From Neobacillus driksii (lineage in GTDB: Bacteria; Bacillota; Bacilli; Bacillales; Cytobacillaceae), in NCBI RefSeq assembly GCF_013409995.1, contig NZ_JACCBX010000001.1, positions 122,932-186,931 of the forward strand: a stretch of 64,000 bases of DNA, in the 5' to 3' direction. Below the pieces are notes generated by a model. That model had not been told where the DNA came from, made no database searches, and worked only from the letters and a program-made list of their open reading frames with translations. A program made the position numbers and the translations under genes. Every line of letters begins with the position of its first letter. The stretch's first letter is position 1. Below are positions 27,201 to 35,579 of the stretch, piece by piece.

Positions 27201-28763
27201 ATGTACAAAATAATCATAGTTGATGATGAGAAAAACATCCGTGACCGCTTGGCTCATTTTTTTCCTTGGTCTGAGGCAGGGTTCGAAGTAGTTGGGATAG
27301 CGGAAAATGGCGTAGAAGCATTGGAACTCATTAAACAGGAGCGTCCACATGCCGTTTTGACAGACGTTCTTATGCCTGAGATGACAGGATTAGAGCTTGC
27401 GAAAGAAATTCAAAAATCATACGCTGAAATAAAAGTGGTCATTCTAAGTGCTTATGACGATTTTAAATATGCCCAAGAAGCCATACAATTTGGTGTGAAG
27501 GGATATTTGTTGAAGCCATTGATGAAAAATGACTTTTTCAATGTTTTTACGAAACTAGCTGAAGAATTAAGAGAGGATGAAGAAGTAAAAGCAGTGGATC
27601 GAGTTGAGGAATTAATGCTTTTGGATTTAATTAAAGGGGATAATCTATCGCAGTATGCTGACCAGTGGAATCACCATACCCAAAGCTTTAGAGTCGCCAT
27701 TTTTTCCTTTGATCGACTGTTTAAAAAGGTATCCACTTTTTCAATCAGGCAGAAAATTACAGAGCTTGCTTCGAATTTTTGGAATCGCTATCAAGTCTCC
27801 ATTTTGTTTTACGGGAATAGTCTGATTGTGTTAAGTACCGATTCCAAGCTTGTTTCGAAACAGAATCTCTTACCGAAAATTAACTTGTTCATTGATTCAC
27901 TAAGAGATAACCTTGGTGACTTATTTAAGGAACAAGAGAATTTTGTGGTAGGTGTTGGTGATCCAGTATGCACGTATCAAGAAATTTGCCGTTCCTATAA
28001 TGAGGCGGTTTACGCATATAGCTATAAATACTTTAATGATTATGAAATAGTAATCTTCTATGAAGATTTGAATGTCGAAGGTGATAGAGGGAATCATACA
28101 GAATTACAAAACTTCATGTTAGACCATGTGAACAAAATTGAAAATTGCTTGATGGATTCGATGAAATCGAATGGAAAAATGTCCATTGGTGATTTAGTCA
28201 ATCATTTCTTTGACCCATACAAACAGATTGGTGGACTGCCGATTGCCGAAATACGAAGTTCTTGTTCTGAACTTATTATTATCCTTATGTTCCGATTTAA
28301 AGAGAAGGGACTATCTCTCGCGTCTATTGATCAGCAGCATGTACTAGGCAGAATTTACGAGATTGATTCTTTAAAGGAATTAAAGCGATGGCTGACGCAA
28401 ATGTTGGAAACGATTTCTTTTGATTTGATCCATCAGGATAAAAAGGATGTAAACAGTTACGTTCTTATGGCTAAGGAATATGTAAAGGAGAATTATCAGG
28501 AACGGATTACACTTGATGATATTTCACATCGATTATTCTTGCATCAAGCTTACTTCAGTGCGATTTTTAAAAAGGAAACAGGACAAAATTTTATCGATTA
28601 TGTCAATCAAGTTCGTGTCGAAAAAGCGGTACTGCTTCTTAAAAATACAGATTATAAAATCAAAGTAATCTCCGATATGGTCGGTTTCCAAAGCCATTCG
28701 TATTTTAACAAAGTATTTAAAAATGAAACAGGTGTTACCCCTGTTGTGTTCAGAAGACAGTAA
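27201..28763 (+). CDS. YesN-type AraC-family response regulator (long)
   Basis: This 520-residue regulator has a receiver domain at the N-terminus with Asp55 (LTDVLMPE) and Lys in LLKPLM, a long middle region of about 270 residues, and a C-terminal AraC double HTH (about 425-520: ITLDDISHRLFLHQAYFSAI, then KIKVISDMVGFQSHSYF). The ATG at 27201 follows a six-G ribosome site. It is the first gene before the double-sensor kinase at 28791, and the sialoglycan operon follows, so this pair probably controls the promoters at 31646 and 33596 (inference). Confidence 0.9.
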   Translation: MYKIIIVDDEKNIRDRLAHFFPWSEAGFEVVGIAENGVEALELIKQERPHAVLTDVLMPEMTGLELAKEIQKSYAEIKVVILSAYDDFKYAQEAIQFGVKGYLLKPLMKNDFFNVFTKLAEELREDEEVKAVDRVEELMLLDLIKGDNLSQYADQWNHHTQSFRVAIFSFDRLFKKVSTFSIRQKITELASNFWNRYQVSILFYGNSLIVLSTDSKLVSKQNLLPKINLFIDSLRDNLGDLFKEQENFVVGVGDPVCTYQEICRSYNEAVYAYSYKYFNDYEIVIFYEDLNVEGDRGNHTELQNFMLDHVNKIENCLMDSMKSNGKMSIGDLVNHFFDPYKQIGGLPIAEIRSSCSELIIILMFRFKEKGLSLASIDQQHVLGRIYEIDSLKELKRWLTQMLETISFDLIHQDKKDVNSYVLMAKEYVKENYQERITLDDISHRLFLHQAYFSAIFKKETGQNFIDYVNQVRVEKAVLLLKNTDYKIKVISDMVGFQSHSYFNKVFKNETGVTPVVFRRQ

Positions 28764-28790
28764 ACGAGGTCAGCCTTCAGGAGGTAAACC

Positions 28791-31523
28791 ATGAAAAAAG
28801 CTAAAAAGCTTCATTTCCATACCTTTTTATTAAAGTTTTCGTTGATCACTGTATTTGTATTTCTTTTGCTGTTAAGCAGTTTATATTTTATAAAAATAAA
28901 AAACTTTATTGAAGAAAAGAAAGAATCGTCAATCCAGTTAAGAATGGAACAGATTTCCCATGAGCTGCAGACGGAGTTTAATAATATTTATGATACGACA
29001 AATAATTTAAAGACCAATGAAATTGTTATCCGCTATATCGATGAGTTGAGCGGTTCAAAGATAAGCCCATCAGAAAAGTATTACCAGCATGCGGGTTTTG
29101 AGGATTATTTAAATACAATCAAACAGAACAATAAACTTATTGAAAATATCCTCATCATTACACCGACAACTCAATACAGTTCAGATCAAAAATATGTAGA
29201 TTTCAAATTTAATGGTATGAAGGTTAAAACGGAAGTCGAAAATAATTTTTATTTTATTAACATGGGCGAGGCAAACAGAAAGATTGAACTCCCATCAATT
29301 AATGGGGAAAACGGGTGGAAAGCCTCTGAATGGAATGACTTAAATAATCATCTTTTTTTTGGAACAAATATCAATTCTCCAGACGGGGTTGATAAAGGAG
29401 TCATTTTAATCTTTATTAATCCAAAATATCTTGACGAATCTCTCTTTTATGCCGGTCAAATTCGTTTATTTGATCAAAATGGCCGGCTGTTTTTTAAAGG
29501 AGACCAAGTAGAAGGGGAGAATCTGGAAAAGTTAAATAATCAAAGTAAAAAGGAGTTATTGCTATCCAGAGCGGATAAGGGAGTCTATTATTCAAGCATC
29601 CCCTATTATAATTTTCAGCTTATTTATGAGGATTCATTAGGCTTTTATAAAAAACAAATTGGGCTAATGTGGAAAATGATTTTATTAACATTCGTTTGTT
29701 CCGCATTGATTACGATTATTTTTTCCAGAATGATAGGCCGAAAGGTTATTCAACCGCTTTATCAATTAATCGCATCGATTAAGGAGTACGAAGAAAGCAG
29801 GAATTACAGCAGTCTTGTACAGCAAAATAAAACGTTTGGCATGAAACTAAGCTTACAGGAGCGCTTCTTTTTTTATTTTGTGATAACTGTTTTGCTTCCA
29901 CTATTTATTTTTATTGGAATTCTCTATGGACAAACTTCTAAACTTGTTTCGGGAGATATGCAGGAAAGCTATCATTCCGTCCATGAAAAGATGGCTCGGT
30001 TGATGAATAACGAAATTAACCAACGAGAGCTGACCATGGCACGAATTGCGCATAATAACAATGTACAGCTTCACATTATGGAACATGACGCTGAAAAGAT
30101 TGGCCAAGAATTAGTAGACAGGAAGCAATTCCTCGAATTAAGACGGCAAAATATCAAAATTTATGATGAGTCAGGAAAAATTTTGTATACAAACATGCAC
30201 AGTCTGGAGAAGGAACTAGCTTTCGAGTTCATGAGAAATTTAGAAAGTTCAGGTCGGAAGATTAGTTATACACTAAAAAGGGACCACTTTGATAATGTTA
30301 CCATTGTGATTGGGATGCCGGTTTTTTCCCCGGTGGAATATTCAAAAATTATTGGCTATATAACCGTTGATATTGAAAACAATCAATTGGAAAAGTATTA
30401 TTCTGATTGGCAAAAAACGGGTCTTGAAATGCTGATCGCAGATAAACGAAACATGATTCTTTCCCATCCGAATCCGCTTAATATTGGCAAAGTTTTTGAT
30501 AGTAAAGAGAAAATGATGCAAGCTGATGGGTCTAAAGTTCATGCTTACAGCACAAAAATTACTGGTCTAGACTGGGTATTTATTTCAAAATACAATTATT
30601 CTGATATACAAAAGCAGGTCCATCAATTGTTTATCAGTGACCTCTATCTATTTTTTTTCATCATCCTTTTGTTGCTTGTATTTGCCTATTGGATTTCAAA
30701 AAGGATGCACAGGCCGATTGGACAGTTGAACGAGTTGGTTCAAACCTTTGATTTAAAGGGCTCCCATCATGATGTAATGGAACGATTATCTGGAATTGAA
30801 GAGGTTGACGCCCTTACAAAAAACTTCAATCATATGATGGAGAGAATAGAAGAATTGATTCATGAGACGATCGTAACGAATCAAGAACGAATTCAATTAA
30901 AATATGAAAAACGTGAGCTGCAGCTAAATGCGCTGCAGTCGCAAATTAATCCACACTTTTTATATAATACGCTCGATAATTTAATCTATCTCGTCGAAGC
31001 CAATGAGACAGATAGAGCGACCGAGATGATTGAGTCTTTAAGCCAGTTTTTTCGATTTGTTACCAATCGGGAACAATTTATGATTACACTACGTGAGGAG
31101 CTCACATTTACGAAAACCTATATCAAGATTATGTCCTACCGGTTTGATAATTTTGAATGCATTTGGGATGTTGATGAAAATGTATTAAATGATAAAACGG
31201 TTAAGCTGATTATGCAGCCGGTCATAGAAAATGCCATTCACCACGGAGCAAGGAAAACCAAGGACATGGTAACCATTCATATTTCGTGTGAGCTTAAAGG
31301 AAGCGAAATTCATATTGTTGTAGAGGATAATGCAGTAGGGATAGGAGAAGAAGAACTGTTAATAATAAAAAGTCACCTAGCTTCATCTTCGCTGGATAAA
31401 GCCGGTATTTATAATGTAAATGGTAGAATTCGGCTTCATTTCGGTGAAAAATATGGACTTAGTATAGAAAGCGTACGTTGTGAGGGCACAAAAGTTACGA
31501 TTGTGCTTCCCGCTGCTATTTAA
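28791..31523 (+). CDS. Sensor histidine kinase with two sensor modules
   Basis: This 910-residue kinase is about 300 residues longer than ordinary YesM proteins. It reads as two sensor halves in series: TM1 (about 12-32), first Cache-like domain (33-290), TM2 (292-312), a short HAMP-like linker (313-355), TM3 (357-378), second Cache-like domain (380-615), TM4 (617-640), HAMP (640-690), then LQSQINPHFLYNTLDNL with phospho-accepting His722 and a HATPase domain. The G1 box is VVEDNAVGIG, with Ala where DNG is usual. It follows its response regulator after 27 nt. It may integrate two ligands, which would suit the two binding proteins downstream (inference). Confidence 0.88.
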   Translation: MKKAKKLHFHTFLLKFSLITVFVFLLLLSSLYFIKIKNFIEEKKESSIQLRMEQISHELQTEFNNIYDTTNNLKTNEIVIRYIDELSGSKISPSEKYYQHAGFEDYLNTIKQNNKLIENILIITPTTQYSSDQKYVDFKFNGMKVKTEVENNFYFINMGEANRKIELPSINGENGWKASEWNDLNNHLFFGTNINSPDGVDKGVILIFINPKYLDESLFYAGQIRLFDQNGRLFFKGDQVEGENLEKLNNQSKKELLLSRADKGVYYSSIPYYNFQLIYEDSLGFYKKQIGLMWKMILLTFVCSALITIIFSRMIGRKVIQPLYQLIASIKEYEESRNYSSLVQQNKTFGMKLSLQERFFFYFVITVLLPLFIFIGILYGQTSKLVSGDMQESYHSVHEKMARLMNNEINQRELTMARIAHNNNVQLHIMEHDAEKIGQELVDRKQFLELRRQNIKIYDESGKILYTNMHSLEKELAFEFMRNLESSGRKISYTLKRDHFDNVTIVIGMPVFSPVEYSKIIGYITVDIENNQLEKYYSDWQKTGLEMLIADKRNMILSHPNPLNIGKVFDSKEKMMQADGSKVHAYSTKITGLDWVFISKYNYSDIQKQVHQLFISDLYLFFFIILLLLVFAYWISKRMHRPIGQLNELVQTFDLKGSHHDVMERLSGIEEVDALTKNFNHMMERIEELIHETIVTNQERIQLKYEKRELQLNALQSQINPHFLYNTLDNLIYLVEANETDRATEMIESLSQFFRFVTNREQFMITLREELTFTKTYIKIMSYRFDNFECIWDVDENVLNDKTVKLIMQPVIENAIHHGARKTKDMVTIHISCELKGSEIHIVVEDNAVGIGEEELLIIKSHLASSSLDKAGIYNVNGRIRLHFGEKYGLSIESVRCEGTKVTIVLPAAI

Positions 31524-31532
31524 TTCTAATGT

Positions 31533-31584
31533 AGAGGTTTTCTCTAAGGGGATCTTTTCCTTTGGAACAGCCTCTTTTTTTTGT
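31533..31584 (+). terminator. Probable terminator after double-sensor kinase
   Basis: AGAGG (31534-31538) pairs with CCTCT (31572-31576), with an inner AAGG/CCTT pairing, followed by eight T residues. Stem continuity is imperfect. Confidence 0.5.
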
Positions 31585-31645
31585 TTTTTAAGAAATAAAA
31601 AAAGCTTTAAATAGTTTTAATTTATATTTAAAAATTTTAAGGAAC

Positions 31646-31727
31646 TTAAAATAGTGCTATTTAACCTTAAGAAAGTATAACTTCACCAAAAGAAATTATA
31701 CTATTCTAAAAATAGAAATCGGTTTCA
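31646..31727 (+). promoter_or_regulatory. Duplicated promoter module, copy 1 (with cre-like site)
   Basis: This 82-nt block aligns without gaps to 33596-33677, with 62 identical positions by hand count. It starts with TTAAAATAGTG, contains TATAACTT (31676) and TATACTAT (31697) 21 nt apart as possible AraC-type half-sites, and ends in AGAAATCGGTTTCA (31714-31727), which has one mismatch to the cre consensus. It lies upstream of the first binding-protein gene. The remaining 31728-31834 holds only leader and ribosome site. Confidence 0.6.
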
Positions 31728-31834
31728 TTTAAAAAAACAAAGAGGAGGATCTTTTCAACTATTCGGTTTAATCATCAGTGCCAATGCAAATATGGAAAGA
31801 AAAAGTGACACTAATTGGTTAAGGGGGAGCAATA

Positions 31835-33535
31835 ATGAAAAGAAAATTGAAAGCACTTTCTTTGGCAGCTGTTTCAGGTGCACTCATTTTTACATCTGCA
31901 TGTTCAAATAAGGAAGCAAGTAAAGAAGCAGAAAAAGTTGATGTAGGAGGCTTGCCTGAAGTTGGGGATTTTTCTAAAAAGATTGAACTAAATCTTTCGG
32001 GATCTGTGACAAGAGGTAAAGTTGAAGATGGAAACTATGTACAAAAACGATTAGAAGAGCAATTCAACATCAAAATTGTCAACACGAAAGCGGATACTTG
32101 GAATGCTGACCAAGTAAACTTAATGGTAGCCTCCGGTGATCTTCCAGATACATTTGCGTTTACTACTGGCGGAAAGACAGCACAAGAATTATTTGATTCT
32201 GGTTTAACGAGAACGATTCCAAAAGAGATGCTTGAAAAATATGCACCTCGATATATGAAGATGTTATCTGAAAATCCTCCAGGGCTAAGTATGAACCTGA
32301 AGCAGGGAACAGATAATGAATATTTACAATTAATCGGTCAATATGCACATGTCGATGGCTTGGCTTGGGGCCCAACATTCCGACTTGATTGGTTAGAAAA
32401 ATTGGGTATTGATCCTCCTGGAGAAATAAAGCAGGTAGGTCCAAGCGGCGGCCGCGAAAAAATTTATTATACAGATGCAGCTTATACGATTGAAGAAGTG
32501 GAAGAAATATTGAAAGCCTTTACTTTCGATGATCCGGATGGAAATGGAAAGGATGATACGTACGGTATCTCACCTTATAACAACCAAATCCACTGGTCAG
32601 CTACGTTAATGGGTGCATTTGGAATTGCTCCTGGTTATAACTTTATGGAAGATGGAAAATTGGTTCAAACTGAGGTTTCAAAAAAATATAAGGATTTTCT
32701 AAAATTAATGGCAAAGTGGTACAAAATGGGATTGATTGATCCTGAATTTACAACACTTGACAATAATAAAAGCTGGGAAAAATACAAGCAAGGAAAAATA
32801 GGCTACTATATCGCACAGCCTTCCTATATTGCCATGGATGATTGGGCAAAAGGACGAGCGCCACAGAACATCGTTGAAAATCCGGATTCTACAGCAAAAT
32901 TGCTAGCGACAGCACCAGAAATCGGCAAAGGTGGACAGCAGGGTGAAGGAGCATATTTACCAGTTGGTAATTTAGCGGATGCATTCTATGTTTCGAAGGA
33001 TGTAACGGATGAAGAATTGGCAAGAATTCTTCAAATCTTTGATTATATTAACTTGGATAATGAGGCAAGATGGACATTGTATGGGGAAGTGGGCGTGCAT
33101 TCTGATTGGGAAGGAACACCTGAAAAATCAGCGCTTAAAGTCCGTCCAGAATTTGCAGAGCAAGAAGGTAATTCAGGATTTTGGGCCTACAACTTCCGTA
33201 CCTATGATAAAGAAAGAGTACAGTGGTTTCAATCTGAATATACGTTGAATTTAAAAAATAATTTCTATGCCCGTGAAGATGTGAAAGAAAAGATGCTGAT
33301 TCGTCCATATAAATGGGATATTTTAAATGAAACAAAACTAAAAGAACTTTCAAAACGTTATAGCGGACAACTCACCACCATTGTCGACGAATTTAGGATG
33401 AAAGCGATTGTCGGCGAAGTTGACATCGACAAAGAATGGGATAAATATGTTGAAAGCTGGATGAATAACGGCGGTAGAGAAACCCTGGCTGAGTTAGAAA
33501 AAGCTCCTAAGGTTTCCGATTTATTAAAGAAGTAA
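31835..33535 (+). CDS. Solute-binding lipoprotein 1 of sialoglycan importer
   Basis: This 566-residue LplA-type binding protein has lipobox FTSAC near residue 23. It is highly similar along its whole length to the lipoprotein at 35580 (for example SGSVTRGKVEDGNYVQKRLEEQ and DPDGNGKDDTYGIS are shared), so the two are recent paralogues flanking one permease pair. Differences cluster in stretches such as SPYNNQIHWSATLMGAFGIAPGYN, which may alter ligand choice. The GGGGGAGC ribosome site supports the ATG. Context with sialidase and nan genes suggests sialylated oligosaccharide as cargo (inference). A perfect hairpin follows the stop. Confidence 0.88.
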   Translation: MKRKLKALSLAAVSGALIFTSACSNKEASKEAEKVDVGGLPEVGDFSKKIELNLSGSVTRGKVEDGNYVQKRLEEQFNIKIVNTKADTWNADQVNLMVASGDLPDTFAFTTGGKTAQELFDSGLTRTIPKEMLEKYAPRYMKMLSENPPGLSMNLKQGTDNEYLQLIGQYAHVDGLAWGPTFRLDWLEKLGIDPPGEIKQVGPSGGREKIYYTDAAYTIEEVEEILKAFTFDDPDGNGKDDTYGISPYNNQIHWSATLMGAFGIAPGYNFMEDGKLVQTEVSKKYKDFLKLMAKWYKMGLIDPEFTTLDNNKSWEKYKQGKIGYYIAQPSYIAMDDWAKGRAPQNIVENPDSTAKLLATAPEIGKGGQQGEGAYLPVGNLADAFYVSKDVTDEELARILQIFDYINLDNEARWTLYGEVGVHSDWEGTPEKSALKVRPEFAEQEGNSGFWAYNFRTYDKERVQWFQSEYTLNLKNNFYAREDVKEKMLIRPYKWDILNETKLKELSKRYSGQLTTIVDEFRMKAIVGEVDIDKEWDKYVESWMNNGGRETLAELEKAPKVSDLLKK

Positions 33536-33551
33536 ATAACTAAAATCACTG

Positions 33552-33580
33552 AGAGACGCATGAATATTTCATGCGTCTCT
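33552..33580 (+). terminator. Intercistronic hairpin after binding protein 1
   Basis: AGAGACGCATGAA (33552-33564) pairs perfectly with TTCATGCGTCTCT (33568-33580) with a 3-nt loop. The following ACTTTCTTAT is only moderately T-rich. Confidence 0.75.
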
Positions 33581-33595
33581 ACTTTCTTATATGGC

Positions 33596-33677
33596 TTAAA
33601 ATAGTGTTACTTTTCCTAAAGAATTTAAAACTTTTACATTAAAAATTATATTATTCTAAATACAGGAAACGTTTTCA
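33596..33677 (+). promoter_or_regulatory. Duplicated promoter module, copy 2
   Basis: This is the second copy of the 82-nt block described at 31646, again starting TTAAAATAGTG. The 21-nt-spaced half-sites are TAAAACTT (33626) and TATATTAT (33647). The cre-like end AGGAAACGTTTTCA (33664-33677) has two mismatches. It gives the permeases and the second binding protein their own promoter. Confidence 0.6.
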
Positions 33678-33704
33678 ACGCAAGTAATGAGAGGAGGACA
33701 TCTT

Positions 33705-34661
33705 ATGCAAACGGTAGTACAAAAGGCGGAAACAAAAACAAAACCTAAGCGAAAAGCAAATACTAAGTGGATTGAAATGAAAAAGATGAAAACGCTTTAT
33801 ATCATGTTGGCAATCCCAATGGTGATGCTATTTATCTTCCATTACATTCCAATGTATGGGATATTAATTGCTTTTAAGAATTTTTCACCTGGCTTGGGTA
33901 TATGGGATAGCCCATGGAATAATTTTGAACACTTTAAAAGACTGTTTGATGATTTCTTATTTTTAAGGGCATTACAAAATACAGTCGTCATCAGTTTATT
34001 AAAACTAATTATTGTGTTTCCAGCACCGATCATCTTTGCCATCTTGTTAAATGAAGTTAAGAATGAAAGATTCAAAAAGGTGAGTCAATCGATCTCCTAT
34101 TTACCACATTTCATGTCCTGGGTTATTTTATCGGCAATGGTCATTGAAGTGTTTTCACCGCAAAGAGGGATTATCAATTTCTTTATTACTCTTGTTGGCG
34201 GGGATCCAATAAACTTTATGTCGGACAAAGCATCCTTCATTCCAATTTTAATCTTAACAGATATGTGGAAAGAAGTTGGCTGGGGAGCAATCATTTACTT
34301 AGCATCCATTGCCTCCATTGATCCACAGTTGTATGAAGCAGCTGAAATGGATGGAGCAGGAAGATTCCATAAAATGATTCATGTTACTCTTCCATCGATT
34401 ATGCCAATGGTCATCATCTTGTTTATTCTTAGACTTGGAAGTGTGTTGAACGCAGGTTTTGACCAAATCCTTAACTTGTACAACCCATTAGTCTATGAAG
34501 TGGCAGATATTATTGATACGTATGTATATCGAAGTGGTTTGGAGCAATTCCAATTTGACTATGCAACAGCAGTGGGATTATTTAAAAACGTTGTCGGAAT
34601 TATCCTAATTCTTTCTGCGAACGCTATTATTCGCAGAAAAAGTGAACATGGAATTTGGTAG
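33705..34661 (+). CDS. CUT1 ABC permease of sialoglycan importer, LplB type
   Basis: This 318-residue membrane protein has a Lys-rich N-terminus (residues 1-27), IPMYGILIAFKNFSPG near residue 50, six hydrophobic segments, and the EAA loop YEAAEMDGAGR near 215. The ATG at 33705 with GAGGAGG just upstream is used. An ATG at 33687 precedes that ribosome site and is unlikely. It pairs with the LplC-type protein 15 nt downstream, and two alternative binding lipoproteins flank the pair. ATP hydrolysis must come from a protein encoded elsewhere. Confidence 0.9.
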   Translation: MQTVVQKAETKTKPKRKANTKWIEMKKMKTLYIMLAIPMVMLFIFHYIPMYGILIAFKNFSPGLGIWDSPWNNFEHFKRLFDDFLFLRALQNTVVISLLKLIIVFPAPIIFAILLNEVKNERFKKVSQSISYLPHFMSWVILSAMVIEVFSPQRGIINFFITLVGGDPINFMSDKASFIPILILTDMWKEVGWGAIIYLASIASIDPQLYEAAEMDGAGRFHKMIHVTLPSIMPMVIILFILRLGSVLNAGFDQILNLYNPLVYEVADIIDTYVYRSGLEQFQFDYATAVGLFKNVVGIILILSANAIIRRKSEHGIW

Positions 34662-34676
34662 GAAGGAGGACTTACT

Positions 34677-35564
34677 ATGGGGGCTACACGGAAAAAGATA
34701 TCTTTATTCGATATTCTTAATGTGACGGGATTCATTTTGTTTTCAATCATTGTGCTATATCCTTTTTGGCAGACAATTGTTTTATCATTCTCAGATGCCA
34801 ATGCATCTTCAAGCCTCGGAGTTCATTTATGGCCTGACCGCTGGATAATGGATGCGTATGAATTTGTGTTTTCATATGGGAACATTATGAGAGCATACGT
34901 AAATACGATTATTCGTACCGTCGCTGGTACCATCTTAATTGTTACATTTACGGTGCTGGCTGCCTATCCGTTGTCAAAAAAGGAATTGCCTTACCGTAAT
35001 TTCTTTACGATATTTTTCTTAATTGCAATGTTTTTTTCGGGGGGAATGATTCCCGATTACCTATTAATAAAGAATCTAGGATTACTGGACAATAGCTTGT
35101 CACTGATTTTACCGTCAGCAGTGAATGTATTCTTTATCATTATTATGCGAAATTATTTTATGACGATTGATAAAGGAATTGAAGAATCTGCGATTATTGA
35201 TGGAGCAAATTATTTCCAAATTTTAACGAAAATTATTATTCCAATTTCAAAGCCGGTTATTGCCACTGTAGCACTTTGGGCAGCTGTGTATCATTGGAAT
35301 GAGTGGTTCCACGCGCTTGTTTATATCCAGGATGATGCTAAAACCGTGCTACAAATCGTGGTACGAGATATGTTAACGGCAATGGATCTCTCAAGTAATC
35401 AAGCTGCCTCAGTGGGCGGCGGCGGTATGAGCAGTTCAGAGCTGCTGTTGAGTAATGTTCGTGCAGCAACTGTTATCATCTCTATCGGTCCAATTGTTTT
35501 AATCTATCCGTTTGTACAAAAATACTTTATTAAAGGAATCATGATTGGTTCTTTAAAAGGTTAA
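34677..35564 (+). CDS. CUT1 ABC permease of sialoglycan importer, LplC type
   Basis: This 295-residue partner permease has six hydrophobic segments, EAA loop GIEESAIIDGANY near residue 165, and the typical end YPFVQKYFIKGIMIGSLKG. A Gly-rich GGGGMSSSELL loop lies in the last periplasmic-side segment, as in other LplC proteins. GGAAGGAGG precedes the ATG. The second binding-protein gene begins 15 nt after its stop, so the order is permease, permease, receptor, as in the fructan operon. Confidence 0.9.
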   Translation: MGATRKKISLFDILNVTGFILFSIIVLYPFWQTIVLSFSDANASSSLGVHLWPDRWIMDAYEFVFSYGNIMRAYVNTIIRTVAGTILIVTFTVLAAYPLSKKELPYRNFFTIFFLIAMFFSGGMIPDYLLIKNLGLLDNSLSLILPSAVNVFFIIIMRNYFMTIDKGIEESAIIDGANYFQILTKIIIPISKPVIATVALWAAVYHWNEWFHALVYIQDDAKTVLQIVVRDMLTAMDLSSNQAASVGGGGMSSSELLLSNVRAATVIISIGPIVLIYPFVQKYFIKGIMIGSLKG

Positions 35565-35579
35565 AAGGGAGATGTAGTC

